In this document: one piece after another, positions 13,001 to 25,000 of the stretch
How the letters are laid out: every line of letters begins with the position of its first letter
How positions within the stretch are numbered: position 1 is the stretch's first letter
NCBI GenBank assembly: GCA_012064415.1
Contig: SSNU01000063.1
Coordinates: forward strand, 1,091,388-1,122,371
Direction of reading: 5' to 3'
Length of the DNA: 30,984 nt
DNA from: Gyrodactylus bullatarudis
Lineage: Eukaryota; Platyhelminthes; Monogenea; Gyrodactylidea; Gyrodactylidae
Program-made: the position numbers and the translations under genes
Notes under the pieces: model-generated
What the model was told of the DNA's origin: nothing
Databases searched by the model: none
What the model saw: only the letters and a program-made list of their open reading frames with translations

Positions 13001-16000
13001 ATTATTAATTATAATCGTTTTTAAATCTATATTCATTTTTAGACAAAAATCGTATGGTTCAATGATAATTTTCCTATATTCTTTAAATTTAATTTTGAAT
13101 GCACAAATTTCTAATTCCATATTCTCTAAATTTTAACAAATTCGAATGTTTCCGGGTAAGGCCATTAGATTTCAAAAATTAATTTTTTTAAATTCTGATT
13201 TATTAGAATAGTTTAAATTTCCATAATTTGAAAAACTATAGAATTAATGTATATTTCAGCCAGTCAAATTATGACTTCCAAACAGACATTTTCGAAATTT
13301 TTAGTTCGTGTCAAACTTTAAGTTTAAAATATTTGTTGATTTTAAAGTGAAAGAGTTGTCTTTTAGGATCACAGTTAAATAAGAAAAATGATTGTCATTA
13401 TTAAATTTTGATAGATCCAATTTTTTTACGGATTTTCTTAAAAATTACATTTACAGTAAAAGCTCTGCATCATGCACCGTTTCGAACAAAAATAAAATAA
13501 AATCTGGTTATATTCAAAACAGACTGAAACGGTAGCCAATAAGATGTGGGCATTTTTTTACACTGAAACATAGGGAGATGTCTGTACACAACCTGTAAAG
13601 TATTTCCTTAGTAAAAATGCATACCCTCCTACTCTGTGTGCATTGCATATTTTTCATGTTATCTTTTAATGCATTCAAATTTAGTTCAATAGAAATGGTC
13701 TTTCATTACATCCCTGGCTTGCAATTTTTTTTCAACTCTGGAAATGATAATCATTGACTCACGTAGAATGTACCATGTGTGTTTAGTCAATCAATGAGTA
13801 TGACAGACATTGGTACACCCGTTATGGGTAGTAGAGTCAATTTCAGTCTGTTTTGAATATAACCTGATTTTATTTTATTTTGTTCGAAACGGTGCATGAT
13901 GCAGAGCTTCTACTGTATTTTCAAGCAGTAAATGGTAATATAGGAAATTCGAATTTCCCACAATAATGCTCAAGATCTCATATTTGTTTTTCATGTTTAA
14001 TTTAAAGTTAAAATCGTAAAAATATGGAAATTTAGAAAATGTCTGCATTCTTTTTAAAAATGGGTTTTCAAATTCTTAACCTTTTATCATAAAAGTTTCG
14101 TTAAACTATAGTGGTCGCAAAATGTAGGTTTTCACTTAAATTTTTCCTTTTAATTCCTTATTTTACATCCAATTTTAATATCAATAGATTTGTTACAGTC
14201 CATACAAAATTTTGAAAATCTTATTTTTACAAATTCATTCAACGGTTTTTGAAAAATTCGAAGATACTATATTCCATTAAGATACAAATCGCAATATTTA
14301 TGTTTTCACTTTTTCATAACTGATTCTATCGGTAAGTAATCACCCTATTTTTCGATTATCATAGATTAATTTTCAGGAAATATTTCTAGCTTAACTTGTG
14401 AAAAAAAATCTTCATGCATAATCGAAATCGGCTATTTATGAAAGTTTGTTTGAATCAGCTTTTTGAGCTCAAGAGCCGAAATTTGAGTAGCCGAGCAATA
14501 GCCAAATTGCTTGGTTATTCGTGTACAACCATCAAAAACATTTCAAAAAGAAAAGGATACAAGAAAAAATTATTTAAGCCAGGTCCTAAGCTTAAAATTA
14601 ATAACTTGATGTTGGGCAAGATCAAAAGAATTATTGAAAAAGATAGGGAGAATTGTTCACAGATAAGAAATGAACTGAATCTCATCAAAAGTTTACGAAC
14701 ACTTCAAAATACTGTCAAGGGAAATCTTGAATTTTGTTGAACGAAAGTCAAACGAGTTTGTTTCGTATCTGAGATTGTTATATCGAGACACCTAGACTTT
14801 GTCTAAGGAAAATTTAAAGAGAACTTTTATTAGAAAAATGCCATATTTTCAGATGAGAAAAAATTCAATTTAGATGTTTCTGATGGACTTAGTTATCGTT
14901 GGCAACCAAAATATTGTTCAAAATCGCAAACAGTCAAAAGAGATTTTGGCGTAGGCTCAGCCATGGTTTGGGGATGGGTCAGTTATGGAGAGACTTTGAG
15001 GCTAGAAACCATTATCTCCTAGATGAATTCAAAAACCTATCAAAACGTTGTTGAAAACTCCTTATTACCATTTAAAAAAGAGATATTAGAGAATGGATTG
15101 ATTTTTCAGCACGATAATGCGTCTTGTGGTCGATCCAAACATACTGGAGAGTTCTTAGACCAAGCTAGTATAAATATCATAAAATGGCCCCCTAGAAGTT
15201 CTGATCTCAACCAAATTGAGAGCATTTGGGGGACTCTATCTCAGAAAGTTTACAAAAATGGGAAGCAATACCAAAATAAACAAAAACTAAAAGAAGCCAT
15301 CCCTCAACAGTGGGATTCTTTTAAGAAAGATGATCTTGAGCCCTATTTTTTGTCTATGTGTCAAAGATGCATTGATATCAGTGAAAATAAAGGGGATTTC
15401 TTGAGATAAAAAAGTGAAAATATTGCGATTTGTATCTTAATGGAATATAGTATCTTCGAATTTTTCAAAAACCGTTGAATGAATTTGTAAAAATAAGATT
15501 TTCAAAATTTTGTATGGACTGTAACAAATCTATTGATATTAAAATTGGATGTAAAATAAGGAATTAAAAGGAAAAATTTAAGTGAAAACCTACATTTTGC
15601 GACCACTATAGTTGTCATGCTTAATTAAACATGATTATAATCATCAAAATTTTCCTGATGTTCAAGCAGTATAAATGATCTGGGGATTCCTGAAATCTGA
15701 TTTAGCATATTCGATTTCTTTGTCTAACCGTGATCCTGAAACTAATCAAATTAACTAGGTGAAAATATGCTAGCAAGAAAAGAAAATTTTAGAAAATTTG
15801 AAAAAATTATTTCTGGAATCTATCTCTCAATTTTGAGTATTTAGATATTCACTCGAATAAACAACGTTGATTGAACATGAAAATATTGCATGGTTTGATG
15901 ATAACTGCATGTTTCCTACACTTATATTTAGCACTTATGACAAAACTGGAAAAATTATTTATGAATCTTCATTCTTTGTGTGCCTAAAATGTGGTTATAG

Positions 16001-19000
16001 ATCTCTTCTTATTATACGTTTAATTAAAAAAGTGCATTTTTTACGTGAAATCATACTACTTCTAAAGAATGATCGATACTGGGAGATTTCAATTAGAACT
16101 TTCCTCAATGTAAAAAATATTCTCAGAAAATATTTGGGTTAAAACTTAACTTTTGAGATTATCTTTTGATTTAAAAATTAAATTTTCAATTCCTTCGTTG
16201 CGTATCTGAATTCTAGTGCATAGTGGTCAACTCAATCAATGTGAGGAATTTCTTATATTTCTTTAGTGGGCGATTTATTTTCCATGATAGATCTATCTAG
16301 AAAATACACGATATTTCTTTCATTCAAACTAATGCTAATTGATATGAAGTTGGGAATCTATGATTTTTACAGAAATCTCGATTTTTTCATCAAGAATTCG
16401 AATTTGTTAAAGATTTCCTGGAATCCTACTCATGTTGCCCACTTTTAAGATTTGAAGAAAATATTCTGAAAAAAAATTATATTTATGAAAAATATGGTAA
16501 TTTTTCAAATTCCCAAAATCCCCCTTTTTGGAACTTGGAGCTGAAAATTTTTTATTGATTTAAAAGTGGGAGGCTGATCGAAAGAGTTTTTTCAGGATAA
16601 AGATTAGACAAGAAAATCAATTCAACTGACTCTGATCGTATGCATAACCTCATTATCGTTTGGGAGCGGAATTTCGATTTTTTGATCATTTTCACTACTT
16701 GAAAATCAATGAAATTTCGATAATTCAAAATTTCTCGAAAATGGGGAAACTGTCGATAATTTGACGGTGCTATTCAGCTCTATTATCTAATCTTGATCCT
16801 GAAAATCAATATTTGATCCCTTTCGCACTTTCGAAAAAGTGGGATTTTGGTGCCAAATGGGAATTTGAAAAATGACCATAAATATAATTTTTTTTCAGAA
16901 TATTTTCTTCAAATCTTAAAAGTGGGCAGCATGAGTAGGATTCCAGGAAATCTTTAACAAATTCGAATTCTTGATGAAAAAATCGAGATTTCTGTAAAAA
17001 TCATAGATTCCCAACTTCATATCAACCAACTTTATGTGAGGCACTAGTAGTCTTGGTAAACTTTACAACTTCTGAAACTATTTATCTTCCTTCGAATCAA
17101 CTATCATCAACATAGTATGCTCTAAATTAATGGATCTCCGAAGATTATCGATAACAGACCAAAGATTCAATAATCTTTTGAAAATTCGTCTTTTCACATA
17201 AAACTTTTTTTTTAAGAGTTTGAACTTATAATGAAGATGTGAAGACAAACATAAACTTTTTCATTAACCCTGAATTAATTATAATTAGAATAATTAAGGA
17301 TTCAAAATATTCTTCTGGTGCTTGAAAAAATCTACCATAGTTATTTGTTTATATAAAATGCATGGAAATTGTGCAAACCATGTTATGAATTATGATTCTG
17401 TTATTTCAAATTCAGACGCTTACTGGCGCTATTCCCATAAAACAAATGACATCTGGAAAATTATCTCGTTCAAGAAGGACGAATGCAAATTTTATCTTTT
17501 GGGCCAGCTTTGAACAAGCTGGACAAAGGGTTGTAATTTTTCATAGAAATGTTGATTTTCTAAAGACAATCCTACAAGTTTGTTTTGAATTAATTTCATT
17601 GTGACAGCTAAGAATATAGTAATCCGTATTTTTATAGACAGCCTCGATTGAACCAAATGTTTGGACTCTACATGTGGATCTGACAGAGATTTGTTTAATT
17701 CTTTTATCAGATCCAATGTACGCCCCAAATTCAAGTCAACAAATCCGTAGAGAATTCGGTTGTATTCGATTCAAACCAAACTCTCTTGTAAGTTCTATAA
17801 AACTCATAATATAAATAATGAGTTATTATTTCAAGCTTAACTCTCATGTATTCGTATTGATGTTCAGAATTCACTCAATGTTTATCTCAAATAATTCTTA
17901 CTTTACTTTCAAACGAAACTCATATGAATCTGGTTTTTATGAACAATTTTAAAAATCATGTTCTTACTTCAAAGTATATCTCTGTAATTAAAATTTCATT
18001 AAAATTCTGATTCTTATTTACGTCTATCTAATCTAAATTGGGCAGTTCTTAGGCATGTTACAATAATTCAAAATTTTCTTCTTGCAATGTATTAAATTTC
18101 CTCAATATGTATGACAAATAGCAATTTTTCAGCTTTTTCATGAGAAATATCCTAGTAAAAGACACTGCTGTTCTCTTTGTATCTCTTCCGATGTCAGTGA
18201 CCTGTCGATTGATTCTGCATTTACATCAGAATCTTTATCCTTGATTGATTGTCCTGGATTTTGTTCATTTATCACAAAATCTCAAAAGAATTTAATCATT
18301 CTCTTATCAATCGGTGATCTTCAGGTACGTAAAAATTTTCATCATAAGTCAGAAACTGTTATCAATACAATGCTTCTTATTGTATTTAGAATAATAATAG
18401 TTTTGAGGTTGTATAGTGGTTGCAAAAACAATGCGTTCACTTATAAATTCTAAAATTTTCATGATAAGTTTTTAAAACATACATGATTCGACAGATAATG
18501 AAATTATCTACCAGTTAATTTATCAGTAAATTTTTATACGATTACAGTTATTTTATACACAAAAAATACTATTCTTCATTGATATCGAAAACGAAGAGTA
18601 ATTTGAAGGTTACTCTTCAATAGAGGAAGACAAATTTATTTTTTCTCCAAACACTTTTCTATTTTATGCCTCAAATAGATTCTCTATGCTCCGTAATTGC
18701 CGTATACGAAAACTAAATTTAAAAATTTTGGTGTTCTGATATGCCATTTCCCATTTTCCCTAAAATCATTAGTTTTTCCCAAATTGAATGGATTTTTTCA
18801 GGGTGTATTATTTAATATTAATTTGACGTGAAAAACTGATTCAAAAAGATGAAAATCTAATGAATATTGCAGCACCTATACTTACAAATGCTAACTAGAA
18901 ATATTTCGTTGAGCACCTAGAAGAAAATCTGTTTAGCCTGGAAATAAGAACAAATTTCGAATTTCTAAATAGGGCAAATTCAAAGACTTAGATTTGAGTG

Positions 19001-22000
19001 AAGGTTTGAGAACTTTTCATAAAAGGGTGATTCATGTTTTAATTGATAGAGAATTTAATTATTTTTCAAACCATGTATGTTTCAAAAATTCATATTAAAA
19101 ATTGACTCGGCAAATTTCGATTTAAAAAATTTTTCGCATTTTTTTTGCAACCACTATATTACAATCATTTAGTTAAAAATTATTTCAAGCATGAATATTA
19201 AAGAATTAAATTTAATTAGCTTGACAGTCAATTACCTGATGCTGCTTTTCCTGTCGTTCTACATGCAACAAAAAACTACACTAGTCAAATTCGAAATCAG
19301 ATACCATCGTCTGATTATCGTTATTACTTTACATCAAAATCAAGACCTCCATTCATACAAATGGAATTCAAATTTCAATCAAATCTTTTTAAAGATCCTG
19401 AAAAAAAATCAAATAAAAGTAAGCTGTAATTAAATTGGTTCGGAAAATCCTTGAGAATATAGGGTCGTTATTGATACTCTTTTTTAGTTTGAAATCATTT
19501 TACGTTTTTTAAGGGATTGTCTACGAATTTTCCAAATGCAATCAAATATGAAAGAAATACACGCATGACATTTTACAGGAGAACTATTTTTAGTATTCAT
19601 AATTGATTTTTAATTCTAGTTATTCGAATAAACGAAGAGAACCATCATAAAAGTGGTATCAAAATACATGACAAATATGTTAACAAAAGACAAAAGTTAG
19701 AAAGCACCAAGAAGATGCTTCATGAGATGCAGTATGATGCAACCAACGTTCAATATATAAAGTAAATTTTTCCTCATTAAATCATTATTTTACAAATATT
19801 ATTCTCGGATGTGCATTTCAATTTTTCCTTATAAAAATTATCTTTTATTATCTTACTATAATAAGTTTTATTTTGCATCATTAACTATAATATAAACCTA
19901 ATTGACATGAAGAGAATTTACTATTTTTATAAAAACTCGATATTTTTTTCCGGATTCACAAAAAAAATAAGTTTTGAATTCTGAAACGGAATCAGCTAAT
20001 AAGATGTGGATATTCGAAAAAAGTTCAATCTGACCAAAATTAGGCCGATTTTCGATAATATACCAAATTTCCACTTTTTCAACTTTTGAACCCAAAATTT
20101 TTATCGATTTCGATGATTCGAAGTGATGATATTTTGGATCAACATTGAACGAAGAATTCGAATTCACCTGCAGAAGTTCACTGGAATTTGTCATCACTAG
20201 GGCAACCAAATGCCTTTTTTGCCTATTTTGTTAGATATGCCTTTTTTTGCCTTATCTTATCTAGGCTAATTTTTCTTCCTTCACCATGATTTTCAAGCCC
20301 TTGACTACCAAAGTTTTTAGAATCTAATTTGTTGATTGTTTTTCAACCAATAGGAGAACTCGAATTGACTAAGAAAGGTCAAATTTTCATATTTTCAAAA
20401 GATTTATCATTAATTCTCCATGGCTAGTCTTTTTGTGTCCTCATACCCCCGAGAATTTGAACTCAAATCTAAAGGCACTGTCTTCTGCAAAATCTGCCAT
20501 AAAGATTTGAAATCTATTAAAAAGGATCACCTTAACCAGCATAGAGTGGCAAAAAAACATCAAGAAGGTCTCGACCAGTTGGTGAATGATAATCTGAGTC
20601 AACAGAAAATCAAATTTGAATCGAAGTCGTTTCACGAAAAAATAACCGATGCATTCCTAGAAGCTGGAATACCTCTTCACAAACTCCGGTGCAAGAAGCT
20701 ACGCAATATTTTCGAAGAAATCGGTAACCCTCTTCCAAGTAATGAAAAAGCTCGGGCCATGATTCCTAAGTTCTTCAACGAAAAAATGGATTTTTTTGTC
20801 AACACTTTTAAAGAAGAGAAGATCTTTTTGATTATAGATGAATCGGAAGTCCTGAAAATAAGCTATGTCAATATTCTTGTTGGTACGTTGAAGGAGCCAT
20901 CAATTTCATATCTTGTCGGGGTGACGAAAGTAGAAGAAAAGTTGGACCACAAGTTAATCATTCGCTTAATTGATGCTAAACTTCGTCAACTACAAGTTCT
21001 TCCTGAAAATTTCCTGCTACTCTTATCCGATGCCGCTCGATACATGACAAAGGCAGGAAACCTGTTGAAAATCACCTATCCAAAGTTACAGCATGTGACT
21101 TGCTTGGCGCATTTGCTACACAATGCGGTTCTCAAAATAAAGAACCATTACGAAGAAGTAGACAAATTGATATCGAGCGTAAAATCTTCAATAATCAAAT
21201 GCAAAGAGAGAAGAAATTTGTTTTTTGAAATTGGAATTCCACCTCGACCTATTGTAACCCGATGGGGTACATGGTTAGACGCTTGCGAGTACTATTATAA
21301 AAATCTCGTACAAGTTAAGTCGATCATTGATGATTTTGAAGATGATGGAAAAATAGTGCAAGAAGTCAAGAAAGCAGTTAGAGAAAAAACCCTGCATAAT
21401 TCTTTAAGACAAATCCACAATAGTTACCGTCCTATGATAGAACTTTTCGACTTTTTGGAATCACCTACTGCAACGATCGGAAAAGCCTATAAGATTATAA
21501 GTGAAATTGAGTTTTCCGACGATCCAGCTGGAATCAAAGATTATATCAAAGACCGCCTCAAATCTAACAATATATCAAAAATCGTCGATGGAATTATTGA
21601 TTGGTTGAATCCAGAAGAAATTGATCTCCTTGTCAATGCTCAGCCAAGCTCCGCAGATGTCGAGAGAAGTTTCTCGCAAATGAATCATTTTTTAACAGAG
21701 AAAAAACATTTTAAAGATGAAAACATCGAAAAATATATCATTTTGAATCATCATTAGAATTAAATATATGTCAGTAATTTTATACCAATATGAAAAATAG
21801 TTGCCTATTTGTTTGCCTTTTTAATTTACAATTCGCCTTTTTTTGCCTTTTTTAGCTTAAATAAGTGCCTTTTTTGGTTGCCCTAGTCATCACTGTGGGA
21901 AATCGAACCATTTGAATTTTTCGATTATCACGAAGACAAATTATCCAAATAAATATCTGTGATTTTAACTTTTTCTTGGAAACAGTAAATTATTCGCTAT

Positions 22001-25000
22001 CTCTATGGCCAAATTCGAATTCTTCGTTCAATTTTGATCCCAAATATCATCACTTAATTGAATCCTCGAAATCGTTAAAAATTTTGGGTTCAAAAGTTGA
22101 AAAAGTGGAAATTTGGTACATTTTCGAAATTCGAAAACCGGCCTAATTTTGGTCAGATTGAACTTTTCTTGGAAATTTTTACGAATATCCACATCCTATT
22201 AGCTGATTCCGTTTCAGAATTCAAAAAATTATTTTTTTTTATCAATCCGGAGAAAAATTTTCAGATTTTTGTAAAAATAGTAAATTCTCATCTTCATGTC
22301 AACTAGCTTTATAATAAATTATTAAAAGTAATAAGGGCCAGCCTATAAATCTTCGTTTCGAGCCTGAATAAAATGTACATGAATGATGGGTATGAGGTTT
22401 TGAAATAAACCTGTAATATTCTTTTTTAAAACTCTTTTAGTAGTTAGTGATTTTGAATTATTTACAGTCTGTGCTCAATCAATATCGAACCCTTTGCATT
22501 CAATGTCGAACTTGGTTTTGCCATGATGCTCATGTGGTTTACATTCGCTTGTATGGATGAATATTTTTCAACACAAGAATATGGGGAATTAGCCAAATCC
22601 ATTTTAAAAAGAGATAACAAATTTGAAAAATCCCAAATTATTCAAGACTCTGAGAAAAAAATTTCTGAAGAAACTGATAAAAAAAATGAAAATTCAAATT
22701 TGATGAAAATTCTCTCAGTTATTCCACTCGAAAAAGAAATCAAATCAATTTTGTCAAGAAGTGGAGAGAGATTTCGCATTAAAAATTTACAGGTCGCCAT
22801 CGGGGAAGTAAGTCGTTTTACTATTTGTTTTAACTTAATAAATATTCAAAAACTTTGTATAGACATTGAAATTTTTTATTTTTAAAAATCAGATAGATAC
22901 GATAATAATATTTTATATCTATGATTTATTCAAAATTTCATAGTTTCATGTAAAGCTGTTTTGAAAATATTCTTCGCCTTAGATTTGATGCTGCCGTTAA
23001 AAATACGATTTTTTAGTTATTTTTTTATCGCGAACCAAATATGATATCTCTGAAAGAGGGGTAGATTAAGATCAATTCTTTCGATCAAGATCAGGTCTCA
23101 GATTTTGGATCAAAAACAGGGTTGAAAAAATATTTTAAAATAAATTATCACAAAAAGTCTATTTGACAAGTTAGAGATTTCTAACCTAAAAAATCAGAAT
23201 TTTTAAGGAAATTTGACCTTTACTGATCGACCCAGAAAATCGGATCAAATCAAGTAGAAAAAAATTTTTTTTCTTGTCTTGCTGATTGTCGACCATTCTG
23301 GGTTCTTCACTCGAAAAACCAGAAAATTAGAATTTTTTTCTTAAATCAGATAACTTTCAAGTATTTTGGTTTTATTTCAAATAAAAAATATTTCTTTTCA
23401 TTAGTTTTCATTCCAAAAATTTGCTTAAAAATTTAATTTTAACGGTATTTCTGTCATTAAAAATATAAATGATAAAAGGCATACTTATGAGTAAATATAT
23501 AAATTATGAAAATTGATTTTTAATCAAAAATTAGAATTCATTTCTGTCTATAGATCACTTCGAAGGCCATGATAAATTGCGTTTTCTAATTTAAAATTGA
23601 AGGAAATTCAATATTAGGCCCCTTGCATCCTAGTTTTCTATCTTGATATTCACAAGAGAGTTTCAACCAAATTTATCCAATAAGTGAATTAAGTTTTAGA
23701 ATTCAGATTAGGATTTTAGCTGGATAGCCTTTAAGAGTTATGAGCCTGCTGTTTCTAAAGAAGCTTACAGTCTAAAGAGATCAAAGAAAACATTATAGCA
23801 GCTGAAGACGAAGATGAGTTTACAACCAGAAATTTGAAGCGTGCTTTTATTTCTTCTCTGAGGAAATTTGAATAATATTATGAAATAAGATGATGCCAGA
23901 GTATTTCACAAATAAAGATCTCTATTTCGGGCATACTCATCAGTGTGATACATGCCATATAAATATAGTTTTTAGAATTTTACAAGATACAACCTTATTG
24001 GTCCAATTTCAACATAAAAATATAATTGTTTCCTACCTGTTGCCAGGTAAGAAGCATGGTTTGAACAAGAAATTAAATCTTTAACAGTTTTTAAATGTGT
24101 TAATAGGTATTATTTAGTGTTAGGTATCTTTTTGTATGTATCTAAGGGTGTTTAACAAAATTGAAAAGCAAAAAATATAATAATTATTGGGTTATAGGGA
24201 AGAATTGAGTGATTTGTTGGTTTGTTTCCAACTCTTCTCGTCTTCTTTTTCTGGGAGGGGGTTGGGAGGCCATTTGATTTCTTTCTCTTGGTTTTGAGAG
24301 GTTCATTGGCTTTACATGGTTCTTTTGGATACAAAGATTTGGTTTTTGCTAGTTTATCAGGTAGGCTTCAGCTGCTTTTAAGATGTAGCCGTTTTTCCCA
24401 GTTGGTTTGTAAATAATTTCAAAGTTTTGTGGGGAAACTTGGGCATCACATGTTCTTAAATGTTCTCTGATAGCCGTCTGACCCTTGTAGAGGTGTTCGT
24501 CTATTCTGTCCTCTAATCGTCTCATTGTGTAACCAATATACTCAGAGTTGCAGGGACATTTGAATTTATATATCACACTAGTTTGTTTCAATGTGTCCAT
24601 TTCATCCTTTGAGCAGTTTTTGAAAAACTTTTGAGTTTTGAAAATTGTTCGGAGATTACCATTCGGATACGTTTCACTAAACACTTGACTGATTTTTGTC
24701 TGGAACTTGGATGCTACTTTATCTCCTTTGAAAGGCAAGCTTAGAGTTACTGTTTCGCCTTCATTCTCTTTTGGTTTTCCTTTGGGTGTGTATATCTTCG
24801 ACAAACGGTCATTGATCAGTTGAATTGGGTAGTCATTAGCCAAGAATATTCTGATCAGGTTTTCCATTTCATAATCCCATTTCATTATATCCCTCTATGA
24901 CATCGGTAGCATAGATCAAAACCAATGTTTCTCAACATTTATCCCAATTGAATAATATTAGTGATTCTGAAAATTTGGTCTAAAAAATTAATGAGCAAAT

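Larger units (their letters stand above)
19891..22313. mobile_element. Foldback element copy 3, split by a hAT insertion
   Basis: The left part (19891-20197) and right part (21886-22313) are inverted relatives. Both start TATAAA(C/G)CTA(A/G)TTGACATGAAG read inward, and share blocks such as CTGAAACGGAATCAGCTAAT, CAATCTGACCAAAATTAGGC and TTCAACTTTTGAACCCAAAA. Removing the hAT element and one 8-bp duplication leaves about 727 bp, the same length as copy 1. Arms here differ at more positions than in copies 1 and 2, with several small indels, so this copy is older or escaped homogenisation. The open frames within both arms (19898-20209 minus, 22097-22306 plus) are inverted images of each other, not genes. 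Confidence 0.85.

Noticed and set aside
12926..13120. Minus-strand frame crossing the end of the palindrome
   Set aside because: Crosses an element boundary and has no motif.
15867..16142. 91-codon open frame
   Set aside because: No family recognised; an isolated frame in intron near foldback fragments, with no evidence of expression.
16266..16448. 60-codon open frame
   Set aside because: Overlaps the arm of foldback copy 2; the same bases recur inverted in the other arm.
17322..17513. 63-codon plus-strand frame upstream of and into exon 18
   Set aside because: In exon 18 it is out of frame with the VPS13 reading; the 17416 start in the other frame matches the family.
19898..20209. 103-codon minus-strand frame, and the similar plus-strand frame at 22097-22306
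   Set aside because: The two peptides resemble each other (NRPNFGQIELF, NIHILLADSVSEF) only because they come from the two inverted arms of foldback copy 3.
20441..20635. Minus-strand frame inside the hAT transposase gene
   Set aside because: Antisense shadow of the transposase.
24222..24416. Plus-strand frame with phenylalanine- and leucine-rich product
   Set aside because: Antisense of the lysine-rich tail of the Penelope fragment.
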